The notes beneath the pieces are model-generated. The model made no database searches. It was not told where the DNA came from and worked only from the letters and a program-made list of their open reading frames with translations. Below are positions 1 through 10,206 of a stretch of 56,982 nt of DNA, one piece after another (position 1 is the stretch's first letter; each line of letters opens with the position of its first letter). The translations under genes were made by a program, and so were the position numbers. The stretch is taken from the NCBI RefSeq assembly GCF_900104445.1, contig NZ_FNJI01000030.1, forward strand, positions 1 to 56,982, in the 5' to 3' direction. Origin of the DNA: Desulforhopalus singaporensis. Lineage in GTDB: Bacteria > Desulfobacterota > Desulfobulbia > Desulfobulbales > Desulfocapsaceae.

Positions 1-80
1 CACAACGTTGATAGGTCGGGTGTGGAAGCGTGGCAACACGTGGAGCTTACCGATACTAATAAGCCGTGCGGCTTATCCAT
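1..80 (+). rRNA. rrl: 23S ribosomal RNA, 3' end (partial)
   Basis: The first 80 bases match the conserved 3' terminus of bacterial 23S rRNA, including the GGAGCTTACCGATACTAATA segment and a terminal stem near CCGTGCGGC. The 5' part lies outside the window. About 115 bases of spacer follow before the 5S gene. The spacer has complementary purine-rich and C-rich tracts near 137-170 that could form a processing stem, and no tRNA. Confidence 0.93.
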
Positions 81-193
81 ATTTTTTGATTAATACTCTA
101 CTGATTGCTCTACTATTCGATTATCTGAGTTACTATAGGAAGGCGGGTCGCAATCCCACCCCCCTTCCCTGCTAAAGGAAACAAACAGATTTT

Positions 194-309
<116 letters not shown>

Positions 310-319
310 TTTATATATA

Positions 320-355
320 AAGCCCCGTAATGCAAATGCATTACGGGGCTTTTTT
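320..355 (+). terminator. Rho-independent terminator of the rRNA operon
   Basis: A perfect 15-bp stem (320-334 with 337-351) around a two-base centre, rich in GC at its base and followed by a T tract. It sits 11 bases past the 5S gene, as expected for the end of an rRNA operon. Confidence 0.93.
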
Positions 356-360
356 GTTTG

Positions 361-748
361 GGCATGTTGAAAAAAACTCCTCTTACGTGATCACGCCTGA
401 TAAGCAACTTGCGCCGGTCGATCAACCTGGTTGTTTGCTCAAAGATGTTTTTCCTGCTAAATCAAATAGAAAAATATAATTGCTATATGTTATAATACGA
501 GATTTTACCATTGTGGCAATAAATGCGAACAACGATTATGGTTGCGAATAAGTAAAAAAGGTTGGATATGCTGCAGTGTCATGAAAGGTCTGCGGTAAAC
601 CAGAAATAATACCACATGGTTTTCGGTGCAAGCTCCTTGAAAATCAGGAGCTGTGAAGAGTCAACGTTTTCATTTCATGGCAGAGATGAAAAACAACTAT
701 TCCACATTGATGCACCGATTTTCAAAAAGTTCATATAAAGAGGAAAAC
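361..748 (+). promoter_or_regulatory. Leader region before galU: small ORF and hairpin
   Basis: A 388-base stretch without a recognisable protein gene. It holds a TATAAT hexamer at 491-496 with no good -35 partner. A possible 13-codon leader ORF runs from 568 to 609 (ATG to TAA) behind an AAGG-like ribosome site. It is followed by a 7-bp hairpin (631-637 with 646-652), and then galU begins at 749. The arrangement could be an attenuator, but no known riboswitch consensus was recognised. Confidence 0.3.
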
Positions 749-1615
749 GTGAAGATAAAGAAGGCCGTTTTTCCGGTTGCAGGACTGGGCACCAGGTTTT
801 TGCCGGCGACTAAGGCTATGCCCAAGGAGATGCTTCCTGTGGTCGATAAGCCAATCATTCAATATGCAGTGGAAGAAGCACTGGCATCTGGAATAGAACA
901 GATCATATTTGTCACCGGCAGCGGCAAGACCGCTCTTGAAAATCATTTCGACTGTCAATACGAACTTGAAGATACCCTTCGTAACCGGGGGAAAATTGAT
1001 CTTCTCAAAACTATCGAATCGCTGGTTCCTAAATCGGGGACCATCATTTATACCAGGCAGAGCGAGCCGCTCGGATTGGGACATGCCATATGGTGTGCAA
1101 GGGATATTGTGGGAGATGAACCGTTTGCGGTGCTGCTCGCCGATGATCTTATCCAGAGCGAGGTGCCGGTTCTGTACCAGATGATGATGGAGTTCGACAG
1201 GCTTCGGGCGTCAATGGTCGCCACTATCGAGGTGCCGATGGAGGATACCAATAAATACGGAATACTGGATGCGGAAGAAGCGTATAACGGTACGGTGCGT
1301 ATCCGGTCAATGGTGGAAAAACCCGCCCCGGAAAACGCGCCTTCAAATCTTGCTGCGATAGGCAGATACATATTTACGCCGCGAATTTTCGATCTGCTCG
1401 GCAGGCAGGAACAGGGCGCCGGCAATGAAATACAGGTGACCGACTCCATGGTCGAGCTGCTCAAGGAACAACCTATATTCGGGTATAAATTCAAGGGGAC
1501 GCGCTTTGACTGTGGCGACAAGGTTGGGTTTCAGATGGCCAACATCGCATTTTCTCTAGAACATCCTGAAATAAAAGATAAGCTGACAGAATATCTCAAA
1601 AAGATCATATCCTGA
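749..1615 (+). CDS. galU: UTP--glucose-1-phosphate uridylyltransferase
   Basis: Makes UDP-glucose from UTP and glucose-1-phosphate, a cytoplasmic step feeding exopolysaccharide and LPS synthesis. The N-terminus has the nucleotidyltransferase motif AVFPVAGLGTRFLPATKAMPKE and the centre has LLADD. I place the start at GTG 749, preceded by AGAGGA. This gives 288 residues, the usual GalU length. Starting at 653 would add 32 residues with no family counterpart. The next gene, ugd, uses UDP-glucose, so the two form a UDP-glucuronate route. GalU and GtaB-type enzymes cannot be told apart here. Confidence 0.93.
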   Translation: MKIKKAVFPVAGLGTRFLPATKAMPKEMLPVVDKPIIQYAVEEALASGIEQIIFVTGSGKTALENHFDCQYELEDTLRNRGKIDLLKTIESLVPKSGTIIYTRQSEPLGLGHAIWCARDIVGDEPFAVLLADDLIQSEVPVLYQMMMEFDRLRASMVATIEVPMEDTNKYGILDAEEAYNGTVRIRSMVEKPAPENAPSNLAAIGRYIFTPRIFDLLGRQEQGAGNEIQVTDSMVELLKEQPIFGYKFKGTRFDCGDKVGFQMANIAFSLEHPEIKDKLTEYLKKIIS

Positions 1616-1742
1616 ATTTTCAATGGTAGGGCCGTCCCTCTGTTCTTGAGGCTGCAGGCTAACAGGAACTAGCAGTTGAGACCAGGTTGGCTGATGACAA
1701 ATCGGCTGTGAGGAACTAATACGTGTATCGTCCGGGGAATAT

Positions 1743-3089
1743 ATGAATGTAACAGTTTTTGGTATCGGGTATGTGGGTCTGGTGCAGGCTGCCGTTCTTG
1801 CCGATGTCGGCCATAATGTATGTTGTGTGGATGTGGATCAGAAAAAAATCGATGATTTAAAAAACGGGATTATACCAATCTTCGAGCCTGGTCTCACCGA
1901 TCTTGTGGTTGATAATTTCAAGAAAGAACGGCTCCAGTTCACCACAGATGCCCAGACAGGGGTCGACCATGGCGAACTGCAGTTTATTGCCGTGGGAACT
2001 CCGCCTGACGAAGACGGGAGTGCCGATTTGAGCTATGTTTTATCGGTTGCGGGGAAGATCGCTTCCATCATGGACAGTCCGAAGATTATTATCAACAAGT
2101 CCACCGTTCCCGTTGGTACTGCGGACAGGGTTAGGAGCCATATTAGTGACATCTTGTCGATGCGGGGTCTGGATATTTCATATGATGTGGTTTCAAATCC
2201 GGAATTCCTTAAGGAAGGCTCCGCTCTTGAGGACTGCATGCGCCCTGAGAGAATTATAATTGGAACAGACAGTGAGGACGCCGAATTCTTGATGCGCGAA
2301 CTCTATGAGCCTTTTAGCCGTAATCGTGACAAGGTGATGATTATGGACGTGCGCAGCGCCGAATTTACCAAATATGCAGCGAACTGCATGCTCGCAACCA
2401 AGATATCGTTTATGAATGAAATGGCAAATCTTGCCGAGCGGCTGGGCGTCGATATAGAGGAGGTAAGAAAAGGCATCGGTTCCGATTCCCGTATCGGCTA
2501 CCATTTCATTTATCCGGGATGCGGATACGGCGGATCGTGTTTTCCAAAAGATGTTCAGGCGCTTGAGAGATCGGCAAGAGAGATTGGCTATGACGCTAAG
2601 ATTTTAAAAGCCGTCGAAGAGGTGAATCATAGTCAAAAAGAAGTCCTGTTTCACCATGTGAAGTCTTTTTATAACGGTAAAAGCCTTGCCGGGAAGACTT
2701 TTGCCGTCTGGGGGCTGGCGTTCAAGCCCAATACCGATGATATGCGGCAAGCTTCGTCGCGGGTGCTGCTTGAGGCGCTCTGGCAAGAAGGAGCCAAGGT
2801 CCAAGCTTACGATCCCGAAGCGATGGAAGAAGCTCAGCGAATCTATGGAATCCGTGACGATATGGTTCTCATGGGTACCAAGGAAGCCGCGCTGCACAAT
2901 GCCGACGGGTTGATAATCGTAACCGAATGGAAATCGTTCAGGGTGCCCGATTTTGAAAAGATGCTTGAAGAACTCAAGGACAAGGTTATTTTTGATGGCC
3001 GCAACCTCTACGATCCAAAGAGGGTGGAGGCTCATGGCTTGAGTTATTACGGTATCGGACGGGGACGGTCGATAATAAAAAAACAGTAA
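1743..3089 (+). CDS. ugd: UDP-glucose 6-dehydrogenase
   Basis: NAD-dependent oxidation of UDP-glucose to UDP-glucuronate in the cytoplasm. The 448 residues have the Rossmann motif GIGYVGL (7-13), the substrate segment SNPEFLKEG (151-159) and the active-site motif GGSCFPKD with catalytic Cys266. A C-terminal nucleotide-binding half contains [13 protein letters not shown]. Length fits the family. It lies 127 bases after galU, the supplier of its substrate, and on the same strand as gmd and fcl. This suggests a polysaccharide precursor cluster, though no glycosyltransferases or transporters adjoin it. Confidence 0.95.
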   Translation: MNVTVFGIGYVGLVQAAVLADVGHNVCCVDVDQKKIDDLKNGIIPIFEPGLTDLVVDNFKKERLQFTTDAQTGVDHGELQFIAVGTPPDEDGSADLSYVLSVAGKIASIMDSPKIIINKSTVPVGTADRVRSHISDILSMRGLDISYDVVSNPEFLKEGSALEDCMRPERIIIGTDSEDAEFLMRELYEPFSRNRDKVMIMDVRSAEFTKYAANCMLATKISFMNEMANLAERLGVDIEEVRKGIGSDSRIGYHFIYPGCGYGGSCFPKDVQALERSAREIGYDAKILKAVEEVNHSQKEVLFHHVKSFYNGKSLAGKTFAVWGLAFKPNTDDMRQASSRVLLEALWQEGAKVQAYDPEAMEEAQRIYGIRDDMVLMGTKEAALHNADGLIIVTEWKSFRVPDFEKMLEELKDKVIFDGRNLYDPKRVEAHGLSYYGIGRGRSIIKKQ

Positions 3090-3170
3090 AGGTAAGTTAA
3101 CTCGATCGGTACCGGAGCAACTTGTACCATAAAAAGCTTACCGCAAAAATATATCAGCTCTGAAGACAAG

Positions 3171-4292
3171 ATGAAGAAAAAAGCGTTAATTACAGGAATT
3201 ACAGGTCAGGACGGGGCTTACCTCGCCGAGTTTCTTTTGGATAAAGGGTATGAGGTTCACGGCATCAAGCGAAGGGCGTCCCTTTTTAATACGGATCGTA
3301 TAGATCACTTGTATCAGGATCCTCACATGGAGGATCGGAACTTCATCCTTCATCACGGCGACCTGACCGACTCTTCGAGCCTTATCCATATTATTGGTAA
3401 AATAAAGCCCGATGAAATTTATAACCTGGCGGCTCAGTCGCACGTCGCTGTATCTTTCGAGGAACCGGAATACACCGCGAACTCTGATGCACTGGGAACG
3501 CTGCGATTGCTCGAAGCGGTAAGGATTCTCGGCCTGACCGAAAAAACAAAATTTTACCAGGCCTCCACTTCGGAACTGTTCGGCAAGGTACAGGAGGTAC
3601 CGCAAACTGAAAAGACGCCATTTTATCCGCGATCGCCATATGCCGTCGCCAAGATGTACGCATACTGGATCGTCGTCAATTACCGGGAAGCGTACAATAT
3701 TTATGCGTGCAACGGTATCCTGTTCAATCACGAGTCGCCGCTGCGCGGAGAAACCTTCGTCACCAGGAAAATAACCAGGGCCATGGCCAGGATTTTTCTT
3801 GGTCTGCAGGATTGTCTTTATCTCGGCAATCTCGACGCCAAGAGGGACTGGGGCCATGCCCGCGATTACGTGCAGATGCAGTGGCTGATGCTGCAGCAGG
3901 ATCGCCCAGAGGATTTTGTCATCGCCACCGGAGAGCAACATTCGGTTCGCGATTTTGTCAATGCGGCGGCAGCTGAACTGGGTGTAACCATCCGGTGGCA
4001 GGGGGCCGGTGTCGACGAGGTGGGGATAGTGGAAAAAACAGTCGAAGGCGCCAATGACGCAACCATGATGCCCGGACGTACCATAGTGAAAATTGATCCC
4101 CGCTATTTTCGCCCCACCGAAGTGGAGTCTTTACTCGGGGATGCGAGCAAGGCCAGGGAAAAGCTGGGCTGGACGCCGGCAACATCTTTTAGCGAGCTGG
4201 TAGCCGAGATGATGCGGTACGATCTGGACGAGGCCAGAAAGGACGAACTGTGCCGCAAGGAAGGATTCACGATTTTAAACCATCACGAGTAG
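3171..4292 (+). CDS. gmd: GDP-mannose 4,6-dehydratase
   Basis: Converts GDP-mannose to GDP-4-keto-6-deoxymannose, the first step to GDP-L-fucose. The 373-residue extended short-chain dehydrogenase starts with the NADP-binding motif [12 protein letters not shown]. It has the catalytic YAVAK motif and the segment [14 protein letters not shown] typical of Gmd. It ends 9 bases before fcl, whose product uses the keto sugar, so the two are almost certainly co-transcribed. Confidence 0.95.
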   Translation: MKKKALITGITGQDGAYLAEFLLDKGYEVHGIKRRASLFNTDRIDHLYQDPHMEDRNFILHHGDLTDSSSLIHIIGKIKPDEIYNLAAQSHVAVSFEEPEYTANSDALGTLRLLEAVRILGLTEKTKFYQASTSELFGKVQEVPQTEKTPFYPRSPYAVAKMYAYWIVVNYREAYNIYACNGILFNHESPLRGETFVTRKITRAMARIFLGLQDCLYLGNLDAKRDWGHARDYVQMQWLMLQQDRPEDFVIATGEQHSVRDFVNAAAAELGVTIRWQGAGVDEVGIVEKTVEGANDATMMPGRTIVKIDPRYFRPTEVESLLGDASKAREKLGWTPATSFSELVAEMMRYDLDEARKDELCRKEGFTILNHHE

Positions 4293-4301
4293 AGTCGGCC
4301 G

Positions 4302-5372
4302 ATGATTGGACCAGATGAAAGAATTTTTGTGGCGGGCCATCGGGGAATGGTCGGGGCAGCGGTTGTCAGGCAACTGCGCCGACAGGGATGTCGCAATATA
4401 ATCACCCGCAGTCATGACGAGCTCGATCTTGTTGATCAGGGCAGGGTAAAGGATTTTTTCAAGGGCGAAAAAATAGACCGGGTTATTCTGGCTGCCGCCA
4501 GGGTCGGCGGGATTCATGCCAATAACCGCTATCCAGCCGAATTTATCTACACCAACCTGATGATACAGTCCAATGTCATTCATCAGGCTTTCAAATGCGG
4601 GGTGGAAAAGCTTCTTTTTCTCGGCAGCTCGTGTATTTATCCGAAATATTCCCCTCAGCCCATGAAGGAGAGCCATCTTCTCACCGGGACTCTGGAGCCG
4701 ACCAATGAGCCCTACGCAATAGCGAAAATTGCAGGGATCAAGATGTGTGAGTCGTATAACAGGCAGTATGGCACTTGCTATCGTTCGGTAATGCCTACCA
4801 ACCTCTATGGGCCGGGTGACAATTATCATCTTGAGAACAGCCACGTGATTCCGGCGATGGTGCGAAAGTATCACCTGGCAAAGCTGGCAATGGATGGTAA
4901 CGTCGCGGCGATAGAGGCGGACCAGGCTCGCTACGGCAAGATTCCTGAAGATATTAGCCGGGCGATCGGCTACCGGCAGGATTTAAAAAAACTTTCCGAC
5001 GATAAAAGGTGTGAGGTGGTTTTGTGGGGTAGTGGTACGCCAAGGCGTGAATTTCTGCATGTCGATGATATGGCCGGAGCCTGCGTTCATGTAATGTCGC
5101 TTGACCAGTCGTTGTTTGTCGGCGCAAATCCCTCCTTTGTCAACGTGGGGGCAGGAAAAGATATCCCGATTTCGCAGATCGCTCAGATTATTGCCGAGCT
5201 TGTAGGGTATAAAGGAATTACCAGGTTTAATAGTGATCAACCGGACGGTACCCCGAGAAAACTACTCGACATCACCAGGTTGAGCCAGCTTGGCTGGAAA
5301 CCGGCATACAGCCTGAAAGAAGGTCTTGAAAACGCCTATGAGGCGTATCTGTCAGGGACAGACAGCAGATAA
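4302..5372 (+). CDS. fcl: GDP-L-fucose synthase
   Basis: Epimerase-reductase turning GDP-4-keto-6-deoxymannose into GDP-L-fucose with NADPH. The N-terminal motif is [12 protein letters not shown]; the active-site serine region is [11 protein letters not shown] and the catalytic tyrosine-lysine pair is in EPYAIAK. At 356 residues it is about 30-40 longer than typical enzymes. The extra length lies around residues 200-240, between the NSHVIPA and VVLWGSG segments. It completes the gmd-fcl pair and implies a fucose-type deoxysugar in a surface glycan. Confidence 0.94.
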   Translation: MIGPDERIFVAGHRGMVGAAVVRQLRRQGCRNIITRSHDELDLVDQGRVKDFFKGEKIDRVILAAARVGGIHANNRYPAEFIYTNLMIQSNVIHQAFKCGVEKLLFLGSSCIYPKYSPQPMKESHLLTGTLEPTNEPYAIAKIAGIKMCESYNRQYGTCYRSVMPTNLYGPGDNYHLENSHVIPAMVRKYHLAKLAMDGNVAAIEADQARYGKIPEDISRAIGYRQDLKKLSDDKRCEVVLWGSGTPRREFLHVDDMAGACVHVMSLDQSLFVGANPSFVNVGAGKDIPISQIAQIIAELVGYKGITRFNSDQPDGTPRKLLDITRLSQLGWKPAYSLKEGLENAYEAYLSGTDSR

Positions 5373-5389
5373 TCAACGACGTGGGAGGT

Positions 5390-5415
5390 CCACCCGGAAA
5401 ATGAGCGCCGGGTGG
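5390..5415. terminator. Hairpin between converging fcl and the 5440 gene
   Basis: CCACCCGG at 5390-5397 pairs with CCGGGTGG at 5408-5415 across a 10-base loop. It sits in the short gap between two converging genes, so it could end transcription from both sides. There is no clear U tract, so the terminator role is inferred from position. Confidence 0.5.
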
Positions 5416-5439
5416 AGCGATGGACCACTTTTTGCCGTG

Positions 5440-6750
5440 TTATTCTTCGATACGCGCCCGGAAGCGTCTTATCATGTCGTTTCTGATCAGATGGTGATCG
5501 AGGTGATAGATATCGGCGGGAAAAAGGAGTTCCATAACGCCGGTATCGAACAGGCGCTTGACCTCGTATTCGTCATGGGCAACGTCTTTCTGGTACATAT
5601 AGTTGAGCCAGGACCGGTTGGTGTGGATAATAAACTCAACGCGCATGCCGCCCAGCCTGGCAAAGAATTTTATCATCTCGGTCTTGGTACTCGAACCGAT
5701 CGCGCTTGACTGATACGGTGACGGCCCCGACAGGGTATCGGTAATATCCTCCAGAACCATAAAGCTGTCCGCCTTGGATGCGCTTCTGGTCATATGGTAT
5801 TGAAAGGTCTTGATATCGGCGACCGAATCAAGAACCGCCATCAGGCCAAGTTCGTCGTCTACGGCGACAGCAGGATTTTTTTCATTTTTCCGCAACAACT
5901 TCAGCACCTTTGCTTCCGGCGGTTTTTTCCTGATCGAGACATATATGGGAATATCCTTGTTGCCGATGCGGAACCTTCTCCGTTTCAGCAGCGTCAGCTT
6001 GGTTCCCGGTGCAATGGTCACCTTTGCGGCGGCATTGCTGTCGATTACCGTGACGGTTTGGCAGCTGTAATCTTCCGGGTTGTGGGTTGATTTCAGATAG
6101 ATAATGTCGTGTTCGCCAATTTTTTGCGATTTACTCCATACGTAATCGTTGAGAAAGTGGAGAAAAGCGGAAAATTTTTCTTCTATCTGGGTCTCCCTTT
6201 CCCGCTGGTCGATGCTGCCGGCAAGGGTCATCAGGACCAGCTTCCGTCTCGCTTCAAATCGTGCCTTCTTATGATAGCGGTCGTTGAACATGATGAGCAG
6301 CAGGGTTACCGGATCGTTGGCCACCTCTATCTCGTTGGTGGTCGCAATGTAGGAAGCGTACGGTTTTAAGATTTTTACCTTCAGCGAGTTGGCGACGGCG
6401 TCGGCCGTCCGTGCATATTGTTGTACCCTGGCCTCGACTTCTCTTGCCGTCCCGTGGAGCCCGAACATGTTGCCGAGCAGGCCGAAGGCACGGCGGCTTC
6501 GTTCGGCCTGCATCTCTGGGGCATTGAGCAGTTCAGGTATCTGGGAGAAGCTTTCTATCCCGAGGAATTCAAAGATCTGGCTGCGCAGAGCCCGGTATTT
6601 GGTGGCGTTGATCCTGTTGTAACAGAGACATTTTACCCAGGTCCTAGTTCTCGCACTGAAGGGACTGCACAGGTTTACGCTATCCTCCACCGCCAGGGGG
6701 CCCTGTTGCTTCAGTGAGGTAAAAACGCTGTCTTCGCTGATTACTGACAT
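5440..6750 (-). CDS. Uncharacterised protein, about 436 residues
   Basis: I do not recognise this family. The protein is soluble, with no signal peptide or membrane segment. A Cys-containing segment near the N-terminus (CKCLCYNR-like) is followed by an alpha-helical, Arg/Lys-rich middle. A basic stretch around residue 255 (LLKRRRFRIG) precedes a C-terminal part with several conserved-looking acidic and aromatic residues. ATG 6750 is preferred over GTG 6759, though neither has a strong ribosome site. It stands alone, converging on fcl and diverging from kdnB, so context does not indicate a function. Codon use resembles neighbouring genes, and the uninterrupted length argues it is real. Confidence 0.75.
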   Translation of the reverse strand: MSVISEDSVFTSLKQQGPLAVEDSVNLCSPFSARTRTWVKCLCYNRINATKYRALRSQIFEFLGIESFSQIPELLNAPEMQAERSRRAFGLLGNMFGLHGTAREVEARVQQYARTADAVANSLKVKILKPYASYIATTNEIEVANDPVTLLLIMFNDRYHKKARFEARRKLVLMTLAGSIDQRERETQIEEKFSAFLHFLNDYVWSKSQKIGEHDIIYLKSTHNPEDYSCQTVTVIDSNAAAKVTIAPGTKLTLLKRRRFRIGNKDIPIYVSIRKKPPEAKVLKLLRKNEKNPAVAVDDELGLMAVLDSVADIKTFQYHMTRSASKADSFMVLEDITDTLSGPSPYQSSAIGSSTKTEMIKFFARLGGMRVEFIIHTNRSWLNYMYQKDVAHDEYEVKRLFDTGVMELLFPADIYHLDHHLIRNDMIRRFRARIEE

Positions 6751-6865
6751 GATTTGCACCGGCTGAAATGGTAGATGAAGAGTTTAAAACAATGGGCATT
6801 ATCAGTACAACATAATATAATCAGGCAGAAGGTGCGACAGTAAAGAGATGTCCTGCTGTCTAGCG

Positions 6866-6888
6866 ACAAAACTCCCCTTGAGTTTTGT
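6866..6888. promoter_or_regulatory. Inverted repeat in the kdnB upstream region
   Basis: ACAAAACTC (6866-6874) and GAGTTTTGT (6880-6888) form a perfect 9-bp dyad with a 5-base centre. It overlaps an AT-rich promoter-like stretch (TATTATAT at about 6889) and lies about 80 bases before kdnB in the divergent intergenic region. It could be a repressor operator or a hairpin in the leader. Confidence 0.3.
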
Positions 6889-6957
6889 TATTATATTTGT
6901 TACCCACAACGATGGTTGCATGCTGTAGCAGACCGCAAAATATTTTTACAATCATAA

Positions 6958-8034
<1,077 letters not shown>

Positions 8035-8040
8035 CTGTAG

Positions 8041-8760
8041 ATGAGAAGAACGAATGCGGTTGATGCTGCGGACCCAGCCATATGTCAGCAGATAGCAACC
8101 GGTATGAAAAGGGCGCTGCCGATTGTGCTGGGCTATGTGCCGATAGGTTTTGCCTACGGGGTGCTTGCCGGCAAAAGCGGAATATCGGAAGCCAATGCGC
8201 TGCTGATGTCTCTTATTGTTTTTGCCGGCTCGGCCCAGTTCATTGCTGTCGGTCTTTTTGCCAGCGGCACGGGGCCGGCGGCGGTCATAGTGACCACTTT
8301 CGTGGTGAATCTCAGGCACCTGCTGATGGCGGCTTCGCTGGCCCCTCACATGTCGGCCTGGAAGAAAAAATATCTGTCCTTTTTTGCTTTTGAGCTCACC
8401 GACGAAACATTTGCACTACATTCCACCAGGGTGTCAATCCTCAACCAGTGCCGACCAGAAGCGTTGGCGCTCAACGTTGCCGCCCAGGCGTCTTGGGTGG
8501 CTGGAACGATCCTTGGCCTTTTTGCTGCAGAGCTGATTGGGGATGTGAAACCGCTTGGTCTCGATTATGCGCTGGCAGCGATGTTTATCGGTCTGCTGGT
8601 CGGACAATGCGATTCCATTATCAAGATTGTAACCGCAATTCTTGGCGGAGGTATTGCCACCGTTCTTTTCCTCGCCGGTTTTCAACAGTTTCATATCATA
8701 ATAGCGACGGTTATTGCGGCAACTGCAGGGCTGGGGGTGGAGCAATGGATCAAGAAGTAA
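8041..8760 (+). CDS. azlC: AzlC-family amino-acid exporter, large subunit
   Basis: Inner-membrane protein of the AzlC/YgaZ family. With the small AzlD subunit it exports branched-chain amino acids or related compounds. The 239 residues contain the family segments PIVLGYVPIGFAYG, FAGSAQF and VVNLRH(L)LM, plus about five or six hydrophobic helices. Its last bases overlap azlD, as is usual for this two-gene exporter. It directly follows kdnB and precedes mutY, and that grouping has no obvious metabolic logic. Confidence 0.9.
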   Translation: MRRTNAVDAADPAICQQIATGMKRALPIVLGYVPIGFAYGVLAGKSGISEANALLMSLIVFAGSAQFIAVGLFASGTGPAAVIVTTFVVNLRHLLMAASLAPHMSAWKKKYLSFFAFELTDETFALHSTRVSILNQCRPEALALNVAAQASWVAGTILGLFAAELIGDVKPLGLDYALAAMFIGLLVGQCDSIIKIVTAILGGGIATVLFLAGFQQFHIIIATVIAATAGLGVEQWIKK

Positions 8761-9077
8761 TTTTCTGGACTATTCTTGGAATGGCCCTGGTTACCTACAT
8801 TCCGCGGCTGCTTCCGACCCTTTTTTTGAGCGGCAGGAAGCTGAATCCGATTGCAGGTGCATGGCTCAGGTTGATCCCTCCCGCAGTACTCTCAGCCATG
8901 CTGTTGCCGTCGCTGATCGTTCGGGAACAGAGGCTGGACCTCAGCTTTGACAATCTGTTTTTTGTCGCTGCACTTATCGCGTTTCCCGTAGCCTATCGCT
9001 TCAAGTCGCTATCGGCAACGGTAGTTGTCGGCATGGGTGTCGTTGCGCTTGGCCGGTACCTCGGGTGGAGTACGTGA
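8745..9077 (+). CDS. azlD: AzlD-family amino-acid exporter, small subunit
   Basis: Small partner of AzlC, 110 residues with three or four membrane segments. It carries the typical TYIPRLLPTLFLSGRKL region, then IPPAVLSAMLLPSL. The ATG at 8745 overlaps the azlC stop by 16 bases, which suggests translational coupling. The 3' end overlaps the mutY start by 13 bases. Confidence 0.88.
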   Translation: MDQEVIFWTILGMALVTYIPRLLPTLFLSGRKLNPIAGAWLRLIPPAVLSAMLLPSLIVREQRLDLSFDNLFFVAALIAFPVAYRFKSLSATVVVGMGVVALGRYLGWST

Positions 9078-10186
9078 ACCGGGAAGCAATCGTTACCGAG
9101 CTGTTGTCATGGTTTTTCCGGGTCAAAAGGGATCTTCCATGGCGGAGCACCTATGACCCTTATCATGTCTGGGTGTCGGAGATTATGCTGCAGCAGACCC
9201 AGATGGAAAGGGGGATCAGGTACTTTCTCGAATGGATCGAAAGATTTCCGGACCTTGTAAGCGTGGCACAGGCTCCGGAGCAGGAGATCCTCAAGATGTG
9301 GGAAGGGCTCGGATATTACAGCCGGGCCAGGAATCTTCACAGGGCGGCCAAAATAATGATCCGGGAACATGGCGGTGTCGTTCCCTGCTCATCCGCCGCG
9401 CTGATCGGACTGCCGGGAATCGGACCCTATACCGCTGCCGCCATCGCCTCCATTGCCGGTAATGAAGATATTGCGGCGGTGGATGCCAATGTCTGCCGGG
9501 TTTTTTCAAGACTGTTTGACATTGCCGAGCCGATAAAAACCTCCAAGGCGAGAAACAGGATAAGTTCCTTGGCGGAAGAACTGCTGCCCAGAGGGAGAGC
9601 AAGGCAGTTCAACCAGGCGCTGATGGACCTTGGGGGGCTGGTATGTACCCCGAAAATCCCGCGATGCAGTGATTGCCCCTTACATAAGGAGTGCAGGGCC
9701 TGCAACAATGGTCTGGTACAGTTGCGCCCGGTCAAGAGCCCCGGAGTGCAGGCAAAAGAAATCCACAGGGTTGTCGGGCTTATTCACCATGATGAAAGAA
9801 TATTTATCCAGCAGCGCGGCGTAGGCGGTGTCTGGCCTCATTTGTGGGAGTTTCCCGGGACCGATCTGCAGGGGAGGCGGCAAAAAGTGGATGAAGAAAA
9901 AGTAAGAAAACTGCTCAGACGAAGTATCTTTGATGAAACAGGGTTGGCGGTTACGGTTCATGACCCGGTTGCGTCGGTCAGGCACCAGTACACCAGCAAC
10001 AGGGTCGTGCTCGATTGTTATTTCTGCAGCCTTACACGGCAGGACCATGTCCCTGTATTACGATCGGCTGTAAACTCCAGCTGGGTAGCACCTGACCAGC
10101 TGGAGCACTACAGTTTTCCGGCAGGACCGCGAAAGATCCTTGAGCAGCTGGAAAACCGGTGGACCGAAATTATAACCGCTGCGTGA
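9065..10186 (+). CDS. mutY: A/G-specific adenine DNA glycosylase
   Basis: Removes adenine mispaired with 8-oxoguanine or guanine. The N-terminal helix-hairpin-helix glycosylase has the catalytic Glu39 (SEIMLQQTQ), the hairpin LPGIGPYTA and the catalytic Asp140 (VDANV). A [4Fe-4S] cluster is made by C194-X6-C201-X2-C204-X5-C210. The C-terminal third is the NUDIX-like 8-oxoG recognition domain. The 373-residue length fits. The start is a GTG overlapping azlD; a second in-frame GTG at 9074 is possible. It converges on the sulfurylase/APS kinase gene. Confidence 0.95.
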   Translation: MEYVNREAIVTELLSWFFRVKRDLPWRSTYDPYHVWVSEIMLQQTQMERGIRYFLEWIERFPDLVSVAQAPEQEILKMWEGLGYYSRARNLHRAAKIMIREHGGVVPCSSAALIGLPGIGPYTAAAIASIAGNEDIAAVDANVCRVFSRLFDIAEPIKTSKARNRISSLAEELLPRGRARQFNQALMDLGGLVCTPKIPRCSDCPLHKECRACNNGLVQLRPVKSPGVQAKEIHRVVGLIHHDERIFIQQRGVGGVWPHLWEFPGTDLQGRRQKVDEEKVRKLLRRSIFDETGLAVTVHDPVASVRHQYTSNRVVLDCYFCSLTRQDHVPVLRSAVNSSWVAPDQLEHYSFPAGPRKILEQLENRWTEIITAA

Positions 10187-10206
10187 GTTGGGCGGCTGCC
10201 GCCGTT

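Noticed and set aside
5440-6750. RelA/SpoT-like synthetase domain in the unknown protein
   Set aside because: A faint resemblance near the C-terminus (VEFIIHT) lacks the other catalytic motifs.
10187-10206. GGCGGC/GCCGCC as terminator between mutY and the sulfurylase gene
   Set aside because: Only a one-base loop is available and there is no T tract, so a stable hairpin is doubtful.
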